A DNA stretch of 64,000 nt from Fen-1273 sp035516035 (GTDB lineage Bacteria > Bacteroidota > Ignavibacteria > UBA10030 > UBA6906), in the NCBI GenBank assembly GCA_035516035.1, contig DATJAS010000044.1:1-64000 (forward strand), given 5' to 3'. The notes beneath the pieces were generated by a model. It saw only the letters and a program-made list of their open reading frames with translations, was not told where the DNA came from and did no database searches. Positions 56,007 to 62,917 of the stretch are shown here, in pieces. Position 1 is the first letter of the stretch; the number at the start of each line of letters is the position of its first letter. Position numbers and translations under genes: made by a program.

Positions 56007-56947
56007 GGCGATTTCTTCCAGGGCTCGTCCCCCAGGAACCTCTCTGTAATACCGCCGTATGCGTCGATCCGCCTGTCCCGCAGGAATGGCCAGTTCCGCC
56101 TGATATCTTCAAGCGTCCCTGTATCCACTTCGGCCACGAGCACGGCCTCCCTGTCAGTCGGTGCCTCGGCAAGCACCGCTCCCTGGGGATCGGCGATGAA
56201 CGATGAGCCCCAGAACTCGATGCCGGCCCCCCCTCCGGGAGGGATTTCGTGACCCGTGCGGTTGACCGCCGCCACATAGACGCCGTTGGCCACGGCGTGT
56301 CCCCGCTGGACAGTCCGCCACGCATCCCTCTGCCGCTCCCCCTGTTCCGCCTTCTCCGCGGGATGCCAGCCGATCGCCGTGGGGTAGAAGAGGACCTCAG
56401 CTCCCTGGAGCGCTGTGAGACGGGCTCCCTCGGGGTACCACTGATCCCAACAGATGAGCGTCCCCACGCGTCCGTGTGCCGTGTCGAATGCCTGGAACCC
56501 CAGGTCCCCGGGGGTGAAATAAAACTTCTCGTAGTAGGCCGGGTCATCCGGGATGTGCATCTTCCTGTAGAGTCCGGCGATGCGGCCGTCGGCATCGACG
56601 ACGACGGCGCTGTTGTGATAGACTCCCGCTGCCCGGCGCTCGAAGACGGGGGCGATAATAGCGGCATGGTGCGAGCGGGCGGCCTTTGCGATAGCTTCCG
56701 TGGTCGGCCCCGGCACGGCCTCCGCGAGGTCAAACGCGGCGGTCTCCTCCCTCTGGCAAAAGTACAGTGACCGGAAGAGTTCGGGAAGACAGATGATCCG
56801 TGCGCCGCGACGGGCGGCATCCGCAATGCCGTCGAGCGCTCGCGCGAGGTTATCGGCCGGATCCTGGCCGACGGACATCTGGACGAGTCCGATTGTGTAA
56901 CGGCGGGGCGGGGTTGGAGTGTTCACCCGGCGAATATACCCGCCCAT
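56003..56947 (-). CDS. aguB: N-carbamoylputrescine amidase
   Basis: A nitrilase-superfamily amidase with Glu (CLPELF), Lys (YRKMHIPDD) and Cys (LICWDQWYPEGARL) of the catalytic triad; the FTPGDLGFQAF and GWHPAEK loops fit AguB. It splits carbamoylputrescine to putrescine, CO2 and ammonia. The longest frame starts at ATG 56947 (314 residues). A promoter with TATATT at 56938-56933 lies inside that extension, however, so the GTG at 56926 (MNTPTPPRRYTIGLVQM) is the likelier start, on a leaderless message. Confidence 0.93.
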   Translation of the reverse strand: MGGYIRRVNTPTPPRRYTIGLVQMSVGQDPADNLARALDGIADAARRGARIICLPELFRSLYFCQREETAAFDLAEAVPGPTTEAIAKAARSHHAAIIAPVFERRAAGVYHNSAVVVDADGRIAGLYRKMHIPDDPAYYEKFYFTPGDLGFQAFDTAHGRVGTLICWDQWYPEGARLTALQGAEVLFYPTAIGWHPAEKAEQGERQRDAWRTVQRGHAVANGVYVAAVNRTGHEIPPGGGAGIEFWGSSFIADPQGAVLAEAPTDREAVLVAEVDTGTLEDIRRNWPFLRDRRIDAYGGITERFLGDEPWKKSP

Positions 56948-56961
56948 TGCCTGAAAATCAA
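56933..56961 (-). promoter_or_regulatory. Promoter of aguB-aguA
   Basis: On the minus strand TTGATT (56961-56956), 17-base spacer, TATATT (56938-56933). The GTG at 56926 is 6 bases after the -10, where transcription itself would start. Confidence 0.65.
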
Positions 56962-56972
56962 GCCAGGTTCCC

Positions 56973-57001
56973 TTGACTCTAGGGTGTTTTTCGGGTATGT
57001 T
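56973..57001 (+). promoter_or_regulatory. Promoter of the DUF2085 gene
   Basis: TTGACT (56973-56978), 17-base spacer, TATGTT (56996-57001), then 5 bases and the ATG at 57007. Divergent from the aguB promoter with 11 bases between the two -35 boxes. Confidence 0.65.
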
Positions 57002-57006
57002 TTGCC

Positions 57007-57519
57007 ATGCGAAGCGAGCGTCTCACCCACGCAGTGATACTCGCCGGCGCGGCCCTCTGGTGCATGCTCATTCTCGCCGCTCCCCTTGCCACCGCGACGT
57101 CCGCCATGCCTTTCGGTGCGCTCGTGTACGCATTCTTCCAGCCTGTCTGCCACCAGATCGACGCCCGTTCGTTCCATCTATTTGGCGCTCCGCTGGCGGT
57201 CTGCGCCAGGTGCTCATCCATCTATTTCGGCTTTCTCGCCGGTACGATCGTCTACCCGGCGTTCCGCGCCCGCATCCGGCGGCGAACGCCCGGCCGGCTC
57301 TTCCTGGCCGTTGCCGTGGCGCCGATGGCTGTGGAGGTCATTGCCGAAATGGCCGGGCTCTCTGAATTCTCCAACGCCGTCCGCGCATTTACCGGGGCGT
57401 GGTTCGGACTCCTGATCACCGCCGTGATACTCCATGGCGCCGAGGAGGGCGCGGCGGAACTCTTCGTCCGGCGCCCTGTTCACTCGGTCCAACCAGAGAA
57501 AGGACTCGCCGATGCCTGA
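57007..57519 (+). CDS. DUF2085 membrane protein
   Basis: A 170-residue protein with four hydrophobic segments and the DUF2085 core PVCHQIDARSFHLFG...LAVCARCSSIYFGFL, in which the CHQ and CARC cysteines could bind metal. Function unknown. The ATG is 5 bases after a -10 box, so the message is probably leaderless. The next gene overlaps it by 8 bp. Confidence 0.88.
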   Translation: MRSERLTHAVILAGAALWCMLILAAPLATATSAMPFGALVYAFFQPVCHQIDARSFHLFGAPLAVCARCSSIYFGFLAGTIVYPAFRARIRRRTPGRLFLAVAVAPMAVEVIAEMAGLSEFSNAVRAFTGAWFGLLITAVILHGAEEGAAELFVRRPVHSVQPEKGLADA

Positions 57520-58030
57520 AAAACCCGCAAAATTCCTCCCCGCTCTTTACGGCGGAATCATCATGGGCGTGCTCTCAGGTGTGCCCGGCCTGAGCCTTGT
57601 CAACTGCCTCTGCTGCGCGGGCATCATGTTCGGCGGGTTCATGGCGGTATTCTTCTACAAGAAAGAGCTGCAGCCGTCGCATCCCCCTCTCACGAACGGC
57701 GATGCGCTCGGGCTCGGAGCGATTTCTGGCCTCATCGGCGCCGTGGTTACGACGCTGCTTAGCGCTCTCTTCACCCACCTCCTCGGATTCGCCATGGGGG
57801 GCGGGATGGAACGGCTTCGGAACATGGGAGCGCTCAGCGACCAGATCCCCCCTGAAACGCTGAAGATGATCCAGAGCCTCACCAGCGGCGGCGCGCTTCT
57901 CGGCATCGGGTTTGTCTTCCACCTGGTGATCATGCCGCTCTTCGGCCTGCTCGGCGGCCTGATCGGGTACTCGGTCTTCAAGCCGAAAGCCCCGGCCGTC
58001 ATGCCCCCGCCGCCGCCCCCGGCGCACTGA
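57512..58030 (+). CDS. Small glycine-rich membrane protein
   Basis: A 172-residue protein with four hydrophobic segments (LVNCLCCAGIMFGGFMAVFF, LGLGAISGLIGAVVTTLLSAL, GALLGIGFVFHLVIMPLFGLLGGLIGY) and a proline-rich C-terminal tail (PPPPPPAH). The NCLCCAG cysteine cluster is conspicuous. Start at 57512 with an AAAGGA site; 8-bp overlap with the DUF2085 gene. Family not recognised. Confidence 0.75.
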   Translation: MPEKPAKFLPALYGGIIMGVLSGVPGLSLVNCLCCAGIMFGGFMAVFFYKKELQPSHPPLTNGDALGLGAISGLIGAVVTTLLSALFTHLLGFAMGGGMERLRNMGALSDQIPPETLKMIQSLTSGGALLGIGFVFHLVIMPLFGLLGGLIGYSVFKPKAPAVMPPPPPPAH

Positions 58031-58061
58031 GGCATACACACACTCTTTTTCATCCGCCCGT

Positions 58062-59360
58062 ATGGCTGCCCAGGACGCACCAGGCGCTGGTGGACTTTCC
58101 CCGCAGGAGGAAAACCGCCGTCTCAAGAGGGCCGTCGAGGAGCTGTCGATCCTGAACGACCTCGCCCGCGCCATCGGGGCATCGGTGAACCTGCAGGATA
58201 TCATGCGGACGATCATCCACCGGTCGATCCGCGCCATCCGGGCGGAACAGGGGGTGATCACGCTGGTCGACCACCGCGCGCAGGACGTGATGAAGACGCT
58301 CGTGCGCACGATGGCCAGCTCCTCCCAGTCGCCGCAGTACCACTTCAGCCAGAGCCTCCTCGGCTGGATGCACCTGAACAAGAAGCCGCTGATGCTCAAC
58401 GACCCCCGCACGGACGAGCGGTTCCGCGGCGTCCAGTGGGACGAGTCGATCCGCTCGCTCCTGTGCGTGCCGATGATGGTCAAATCGACGCTCATCGGCG
58501 TCCTGACGGTGTACAACAAGCGTGAGGAGGGCGCGTTCACGGACGAGGACCAGCGACTCCTGGCGATCATCGCCGGCCAGTCTGCGCAGATCGTCGAGAA
58601 CGCGCGCCTCTACGAGGAAGAGCAGGCGCTTCAGCGGATGAAGGAGGAGGTCCGGCTCGCCGCGACCATACAGATGGATCTCCTCCCGAAGGCCCCTCCC
58701 GACGTCCCCGGGTACGATATCGCGGGGGTGAGCATCCCTGCCCAGCTCGTCGGCGGCGATGCGTTCGATTTCATTCCGATCGACGCCACGCACATCGCCG
58801 TCACGCTTGCGGACGTGTCGGGGAAAGGACTTCCAGCGTCGCTCCTGATGGCCAACGTCCAGGCGACGCTCCGCGGGCAGACTCTCGGCGGGCCCGGTGC
58901 TTCAGTCTGCGTGCAGCGCGCGAACAAGCTCCTCTTCCAGAGCACGAGCCCCGACAAGTTTGTTACGCTCTTCTACAGCGTGCTTGACGCCGGGGCCCAC
59001 ACGCTGACCTACTGTAATGCGGGGCACGACCACCCGTTCCACTTTTCCGGCCCCGGGTCGCCGAAGAGGCTGGAGACAGGGGGCCTCGTGGTCAGCATCG
59101 TGGAGGATTTTCCCTACCAGGAGGACACCGTGTCGCTCGCCCCGGGCGACGTGGTCGTTGTCTACTCCGACGGGATCACGGAGGCGGTGGATCCCCTGGC
59201 CGCGCAGTTCGGGGACGTGAACATCGAGTCCGTCGTCGTCGCCAGCCGCACGCTCGGCGCCGCCGGCATCATCGACGCCATCGTGGGTGCGGTGCGGCAC
59301 CACGCCGACACCGCCGCGCAGGCGGACGACATGACCATCGTGGTTATCAAGCGGCTGTAA
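58062..59360 (+). CDS. GAF-domain SpoIIE/RsbU-type PP2C phosphatase
   Basis: A 432-residue signalling phosphatase: GAF sensor at about 25-190 (ELSILNDLARAIGASVNLQDIMRTI, LCVPMMVKSTLIGVLTVYNKREEG), a linker helix, and SpoIIE domain at about 215-430 (VGGDAFDFI, VTLADVSGKGLPASLLMANVQ, NAGHDHPFHF, VVVYSDGITEAVD, DDMTIVVIKRL). It would dephosphorylate the STAS protein of 59816, releasing the kinase of 59401, in an Rsb-like partner switch. It lies 31 bp after the membrane-protein gene. Confidence 0.92.
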   Translation: MAAQDAPGAGGLSPQEENRRLKRAVEELSILNDLARAIGASVNLQDIMRTIIHRSIRAIRAEQGVITLVDHRAQDVMKTLVRTMASSSQSPQYHFSQSLLGWMHLNKKPLMLNDPRTDERFRGVQWDESIRSLLCVPMMVKSTLIGVLTVYNKREEGAFTDEDQRLLAIIAGQSAQIVENARLYEEEQALQRMKEEVRLAATIQMDLLPKAPPDVPGYDIAGVSIPAQLVGGDAFDFIPIDATHIAVTLADVSGKGLPASLLMANVQATLRGQTLGGPGASVCVQRANKLLFQSTSPDKFVTLFYSVLDAGAHTLTYCNAGHDHPFHFSGPGSPKRLETGGLVVSIVEDFPYQEDTVSLAPGDVVVVYSDGITEAVDPLAAQFGDVNIESVVVASRTLGAAGIIDAIVGAVRHHADTAAQADDMTIVVIKRL

Positions 59361-59400
59361 CGGAGGGAGGACCGGCAATCGGGATGACACTCACGGGTCG

Positions 59401-59814
59401 GTGCCGTTGATGCGCCGGGAGTTTGCCAGGGAGATGGCGTCGCTGGATGCGGTGTTCGACTTTCTGCACCGCTTCGCAGGAGAGGAACGTCTCGACCCGC
59501 AGGCGTCCTACGCGCTGGATTTGGCCGTGGAGGAGTTCTTCACGAACATCGTGAAGTACGGCAAGGGAAACGGGGGGAGCATCGTCGTCGAAGCCGTTCG
59601 CTCGGGGGGCACGGTGACCGTCCGCCTGGAAGAGGAGACTCCCGTTCCGTTCGACGTCACGCGGCAGACCGCGACCCAGTTCGACACCCCGTTTGCCGAG
59701 CGACGGCCCGGCGGCCTGGGCATCCACATTGCCCGGGAGATGCTCGACGGCCTGGCGTACGACTACGTCGACGGCACGAGCCGGATCACACTGACCAAAC
59801 ACCTGGAGCCGTAG
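59401..59814 (+). CDS. RsbW-like anti-sigma/serine kinase (HATPase)
   Basis: A 137-residue protein of the GHKL ATPase type used by RsbW/SpoIIAB: ALDLAVEEFFTNIVKYG (N box), a G1-like loop around TVRLEEETPVPFD, and RRPGGLGIHIAREMLDGLAYDY (G2). It binds and phosphorylates the STAS antagonist. The longest frame starts at GTG 59401; ATG 59410 is an alternative, and neither has a strong ribosome site. The next gene starts 1 base after its stop codon. Confidence 0.88.
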   Translation: MPLMRREFAREMASLDAVFDFLHRFAGEERLDPQASYALDLAVEEFFTNIVKYGKGNGGSIVVEAVRSGGTVTVRLEEETPVPFDVTRQTATQFDTPFAERRPGGLGIHIAREMLDGLAYDYVDGTSRITLTKHLEP

Positions 59815-59815
59815 C

Positions 59816-60100
59816 ATGTTCAGCATTGCAGTCAACGACGAGGGGATCGTCGTCCTGACAGGGAGGTTCGACGCGTCGCAGTCGGACAGGGCGCGGGAGG
59901 TGTTCGCGGTACTGAAGGAATCGGCAGTCGTGGATTTCCGGGATCTGGACTACATTTCAAGCGCGGGATTGGGTGTGCTCCTCGCCACACAGCAGCGGCT
60001 GAAAAAGGAGGGGAAGGCGATCAAGCTCGTGCACATGAACCGGATGGTGCGGGATGTCTTCAAAATCGCTCGTTTTGACTTGATTTTTGAAATAGAATAG
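59816..60100 (+). CDS. STAS-domain anti-anti-sigma factor (RsbV-like)
   Basis: A 94-residue STAS protein: VLTGRFDASQSDRAREVF, VVDFRDLDYISSAGLGVLLATQQRLKKEGK. The Ser-Ser of YISSAGL is the phosphorylation site pattern of SpoIIAA/RsbV. When dephosphorylated it would titrate the kinase. It starts 1 base after the kinase gene. Confidence 0.92.
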   Translation: MFSIAVNDEGIVVLTGRFDASQSDRAREVFAVLKESAVVDFRDLDYISSAGLGVLLATQQRLKKEGKAIKLVHMNRMVRDVFKIARFDLIFEIE

Positions 60101-60130
60101 AGCCAACATTTGTGATTGCGGACGGTATTT

Positions 60131-60694
60131 ATGACAGAGCCGAGTGACGAAGATCTCGTCCGGCAGTGCCGGGCGGGGGAACTGAAGGCGTTTGACATGC
60201 TCGTGGCAAGGCACCAGAGGACGGTATACAATCTGGCCCTCCGGATGGTGCGAAGCGGAGACGACGCCGCGGATATCGCTCAGACGGTGTTCGTTAAGGC
60301 GTATGAGAACCTCGAGCGATTCGATCCCCAGTACAAGTTCTTCAGCTGGCTCTACCGCATCGCCGTGAACGAATCGCTGAACGCGGTGGAGCAGAAGAAG
60401 CGGTTCGAGGGGCTGGACGGCGTGGATGTCGCGGTCGAAGCCGCCGAGGAGAAGGACGATGAGACACTCAGGCAGGAGGAGAGGATACAGTCGGGATTGA
60501 TGCTCCTCAGCGTCGACCAGCGGGCGGTGATCGTGCTCAAACACATGCAGGGGCTTTCATACAGGGAAATCGCACAGGTGCTCGATCTCCCTGAAAAGAC
60601 GGTGAAGTCGCGCCTCTTCAGCGCGCGGCAGGCGTTCAAGGATATACTGAAGCGGAAAGGACGGCGACGGAATGACCGCAGAAGAGCTTCGTGA
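60131..60694 (+). CDS. ECF-type RNA polymerase sigma factor
   Basis: A 187-residue sigma factor with region 2 (LVRQCRAGELKAFDMLVARHQRTVYNLALRM..DAADIAQTVFVKAYENLERFDP) and region 4 (IQSGLMLLSVDQRAVIVLKHMQGLSYREIAQVLDLPEKTVKSRLFSAR). The start was set at ATG 60131, giving MTEPSDEDLVRQ; an upstream TTG at 60116 adds five residues. It overlaps the putative anti-sigma gene by 23 bp. It lies directly after the partner-switching genes, which may regulate it indirectly. Confidence 0.93.
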   Translation: MTEPSDEDLVRQCRAGELKAFDMLVARHQRTVYNLALRMVRSGDDAADIAQTVFVKAYENLERFDPQYKFFSWLYRIAVNESLNAVEQKKRFEGLDGVDVAVEAAEEKDDETLRQEERIQSGLMLLSVDQRAVIVLKHMQGLSYREIAQVLDLPEKTVKSRLFSARQAFKDILKRKGRRRNDRRRAS

Positions 60695-61451
60695 ACTGAT
60701 CAACCGGGAGATCGACGGCGATCTCTCCCCGTCGGAAAAGCGCAGGCTCGCGCAGGCGACGCGCCGCAACCCACAGGCGCGCCGGCTCCAGGCGGAGCTG
60801 AAGCAAGTCCACACCGCGCTTGCCTCCGTCCGCGCCGTCGAACCCCCTTCGCACCTCGCCGGGAGGATCAGCGCTGAGGTGCGCGCCCGCGCTGCCGCTT
60901 CGGCGTCAGCGTCCGCCCATGCCCGGGAAGCCGTTGAGCGCCGCGCGTCCTGGCTGGGATCCCTCGGCGGCGTGGTGTTCGGGAAGTCGATGGTCCGCTA
61001 CGGCACAGTGTTCGCCGGCGGGCTGGTGGTGGGAGCTCTTGCATTCATGCTTCTTGCGCACCCCGAACCCGCCCCGTCAGTCCCGGGCAACTCTGCCATG
61101 GGGACGCTCCTTGCCCAGTCGGAGTCGTTCCCGGTCAACGTGCCGGGGGCGCAGGGAACTGTGACGGCCGTCCCCACGGAGACGGGGAAGGAACTGACGC
61201 TCCGTTTGATCTGCTCATCCGCCACGACGACGCGGCTTGTATACGACCCGTCGAGGGTGAAGCTCGAGAACCTGAGCGAGCTCCAGTCCGCAGGGGGCCC
61301 GGTCGCCGTCAACAACGGTGTCGTGGAAATCTCCGGGACAGGGGCGCAGAAATGCACGCTCCTCTTCTCGGGCGTCAAGGATTCGAAGCTCTCCGTCCAG
61401 ATTGCATCCACCGCTGGAGGTTCATTCCATGCGGAGGTCCAGGTTCACTGA
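60672..61451 (+). CDS. Probable membrane anti-sigma factor
   Basis: A 259-residue single-pass protein. The cytoplasmic N-terminal region (MTAEELRELINREIDGDLSPSEKRRLAQ) resembles anti-sigma helical domains without a zinc finger. An Ala/Ser-rich linker follows, then a TM helix at about 112-132 (TVFAGGLVVGALAFMLLAH) and a periplasmic beta-rich domain. Its start overlaps the sigma gene by 23 bp, the usual sigma/anti-sigma layout. The 3' end lies in a 21-bp tandem repeat. Confidence 0.75.
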   Translation: MTAEELRELINREIDGDLSPSEKRRLAQATRRNPQARRLQAELKQVHTALASVRAVEPPSHLAGRISAEVRARAAASASASAHAREAVERRASWLGSLGGVVFGKSMVRYGTVFAGGLVVGALAFMLLAHPEPAPSVPGNSAMGTLLAQSESFPVNVPGAQGTVTAVPTETGKELTLRLICSSATTTRLVYDPSRVKLENLSELQSAGGPVAVNNGVVEISGTGAQKCTLLFSGVKDSKLSVQIASTAGGSFHAEVQVH

Positions 61452-61493
61452 AGTGAGGTCCAGGTTCCCCGAATTGTGGTCCAGGTTCACTGA
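61436..61493 (+). repeat. Three 21-bp tandem repeats across the anti-sigma stop codon
   Basis: GGTCCAGGTTC(A/C)C(T/C)GA begins at 61436, 61457 and 61478, an exact 21-base (7-codon) spacing. The first copy contains the last codons and the TGA of the anti-sigma gene. In frame, the units read EVQVH-stop, EVQVP and VVQVH-stop. Confidence 0.8.
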
Positions 61494-61542
61494 GGTCCCG
61501 TAGTTTTCGGCACGTCACCCACCATCCCCCCAGGAGGTTGCG

Positions 61543-62679
61543 ATGGAAACCGCTCCGGTAACACAACCCAGGAAGAGCCGCCGCCCGCTCTGGATTGGTC
61601 TCGGCGTCGTTGCAGCATGTTTCGTGGTGTACATCCTCGTCCACGGGTGGCCCCCTGTGGACAACGCCGGCGGAACGATCGGGGCAGCGAAGAAATACCG
61701 TTCAGGTCAGATGACCGAGAACGACGTCCGGCTGCAGAACCCCGAGATCCAGAAGATTCTGCAGAACGACAAGATCCAGGCAATTATCAACAACGACGGC
61801 TTCAAGTCCGCGCTCGCCAGTCCGGCGTTCACGGCGGCAATGACGAGCCCGGCGTTCACGGCGGCGCTTGCGACCCCCCGGCTCGCGTCCGCTCTTGCAC
61901 AGCCGGGTCTCGCTGCCGCCCTCGCAACGCCCGGGATGGCTGCAGCGATGTCTTCGCCTGCGTTCACAGCCGCGATGGCCGTGCCGCAGCTGACGTCTGC
62001 GATGGCCTACCCGGCGTTCACCGCCGCGATGGCCTCGCCGGCGTTCACGGCGGCGCTTGCGCAACCGGCCTTTACCGCCGCGCTGGCGCAGGGGAACATG
62101 ACCGCCGCGCTGAAGGCGGCGGGTATGACTTCACCGGCCATGACGGCCGCGATGACGTCCGCCAGTTTAGCGCCTGCGGCAATGACCGCACAGCTTACGG
62201 CGGCGCTCCAGTCGCCCGCCCTCGCTGCGGCCCTGAAGTCACCGGGACTCGCAGCGGCGCTGAAGTCTCCTGAGCTGTCGGCCGCGATGCAGAGTCCGGC
62301 GCTCCAGTCGGCGCTCACGGCCCCCGCGATGGAGGCTGCTCTCGCGAGCCCGGCGCTCCAGTCCGCGCTCAGCGCTCCGGCGCTCCAGGCGTCGCTTCAG
62401 AGCCCGGCGCTTCAGTCAGCCCTAAAGTCTCCGGAGCTCCAGTCTGCGCTGAAGTCGCCTGAGCTCACTGCGGCACTCCAGACTCCCGCGCTTCAGGCGG
62501 CGCTGCAGTCGCCCGGGCTCACCGCGGCTCTCCAGAGCCCCGCGCTCCAGGCCGCGCTCCAGACTCCCGCACTGCAGGCTGCTCTCACGAGCCCCGAGCT
62601 GAAGGCTGCCCTTGCCAGCCCGGCGTTCACGTCAGCCCTCACCAGCGGGGCGTTCGGAGCCGCCGCCCAGCAGCAGTAA
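61543..62679 (+). CDS. Membrane-anchored nonapeptide-repeat protein
   Basis: A 378-residue protein: basic N terminus, one TM helix (about 16-34), a short linker, then 31 units of nine residues (87-370) with consensus [LFM]-[TQA]-[AS]-A-[LM]-[QKA]-[ST]-P-[AEG], plus one 5-residue unit. Just before these, IQKILQNDK and IQAIINNDG look like two older, diverged units. Units 0-10 favour FTAAM, later ones LQSAL. The register is nearly perfect, which suggests a regular helical or solenoid fold. AGGAGG precedes the ATG by 6 bases. I do not recognise the family; function unknown. Confidence 0.85.
   Translation: METAPVTQPRKSRRPLWIGLGVVAACFVVYILVHGWPPVDNAGGTIGAAKKYRSGQMTENDVRLQNPEIQKILQNDKIQAIINNDGFKSALASPAFTAAMTSPAFTAALATPRLASALAQPGLAAALATPGMAAAMSSPAFTAAMAVPQLTSAMAYPAFTAAMASPAFTAALAQPAFTAALAQGNMTAALKAAGMTSPAMTAAMTSASLAPAAMTAQLTAALQSPALAAALKSPGLAAALKSPELSAAMQSPALQSALTAPAMEAALASPALQSALSAPALQASLQSPALQSALKSPELQSALKSPELTAALQTPALQAALQSPGLTAALQSPALQAALQTPALQAALTSPELKAALASPAFTSALTSGAFGAAAQQQ
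61801..62652 (+). repeat. 27-bp coding tandem repeats (31 units and one 15-bp unit)
   Basis: Each 27-base unit codes for one nine-residue repeat of the membrane-anchored protein. 31 x 27 + 15 gives exactly 852 bases, ending 27 bases before the stop codon is complete. The 3' half is more uniform at DNA level, suggesting later amplification there. Confidence 0.85.
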
Positions 62680-62703
62680 ACCAGCAAGAGACCCACTTTC
62701 CGG

Positions 62704-62729
62704 CCGGGCGGATGAGTACCTCCGCCCGG
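62704..62729 (+). terminator. Hairpin after the nonapeptide-repeat gene
   Basis: CCGGGCGGA (62704-62712) pairs perfectly with TCCGCCCGG (62721-62729) around an 8-base loop, 25 bases after the stop. The tail is only weakly T-rich. Confidence 0.6.
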
Positions 62730-62733
62730 TCCT

Positions 62734-62862
62734 GTCATTGCGAGCGGCGCCGCAGGCGCCGCGAAGCAATCCACCCCCCCCGTCATTGCGAGCGTTTTCC
62801 GCGAAGCGCGTTCTTTGCGTCACGCCGCCTGTGGCGCCGCAGGCGCCAATTTTTGGCGTGAC
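62734..62862. repeat. GTCATTGCGAG repeats and a GTCACGCC inverted repeat
   Basis: Repeat copies lie at 62734-62772 (core GGCGCCGCAGGCGCC palindrome) and 62782-62808 (truncated, lacking GAAGCAATC). Next to them GTCACGCC (62819-62826) and GGCGTGAC (62855-62862) bracket a second GGCGCCGCAGGCGCC core. The structure fills most of the gap before the metalloprotease gene. Confidence 0.75.
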
Positions 62863-62887
62863 AATCTCTCCCAAAATGTCATATATT
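62858..62887 (+). promoter_or_regulatory. Possible promoter for the terminal metalloprotease gene
   Basis: GTGACA (62858-62863), 18-base spacer, TATATT (62882-62887). The -35 overlaps the right arm of the inverted repeat, so the repeat element may supply it. Confidence 0.4.
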
Positions 62888-62917
62888 CCCACTTGACTCT
62901 CACCCACCACCTGTAAA

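Noticed and set aside
55447..56826. 459-codon minus-strand frame overlapping aguA and aguB
   Set aside because: Out of frame with both enzymes, which have complete catalytic residues; the product is Arg/Gly/Ser-rich.
61801..62652. CRISPR-like array
   Set aside because: The repeats are contiguous 27-base coding units in frame with a protein, without spacers; no other array was seen in the window.
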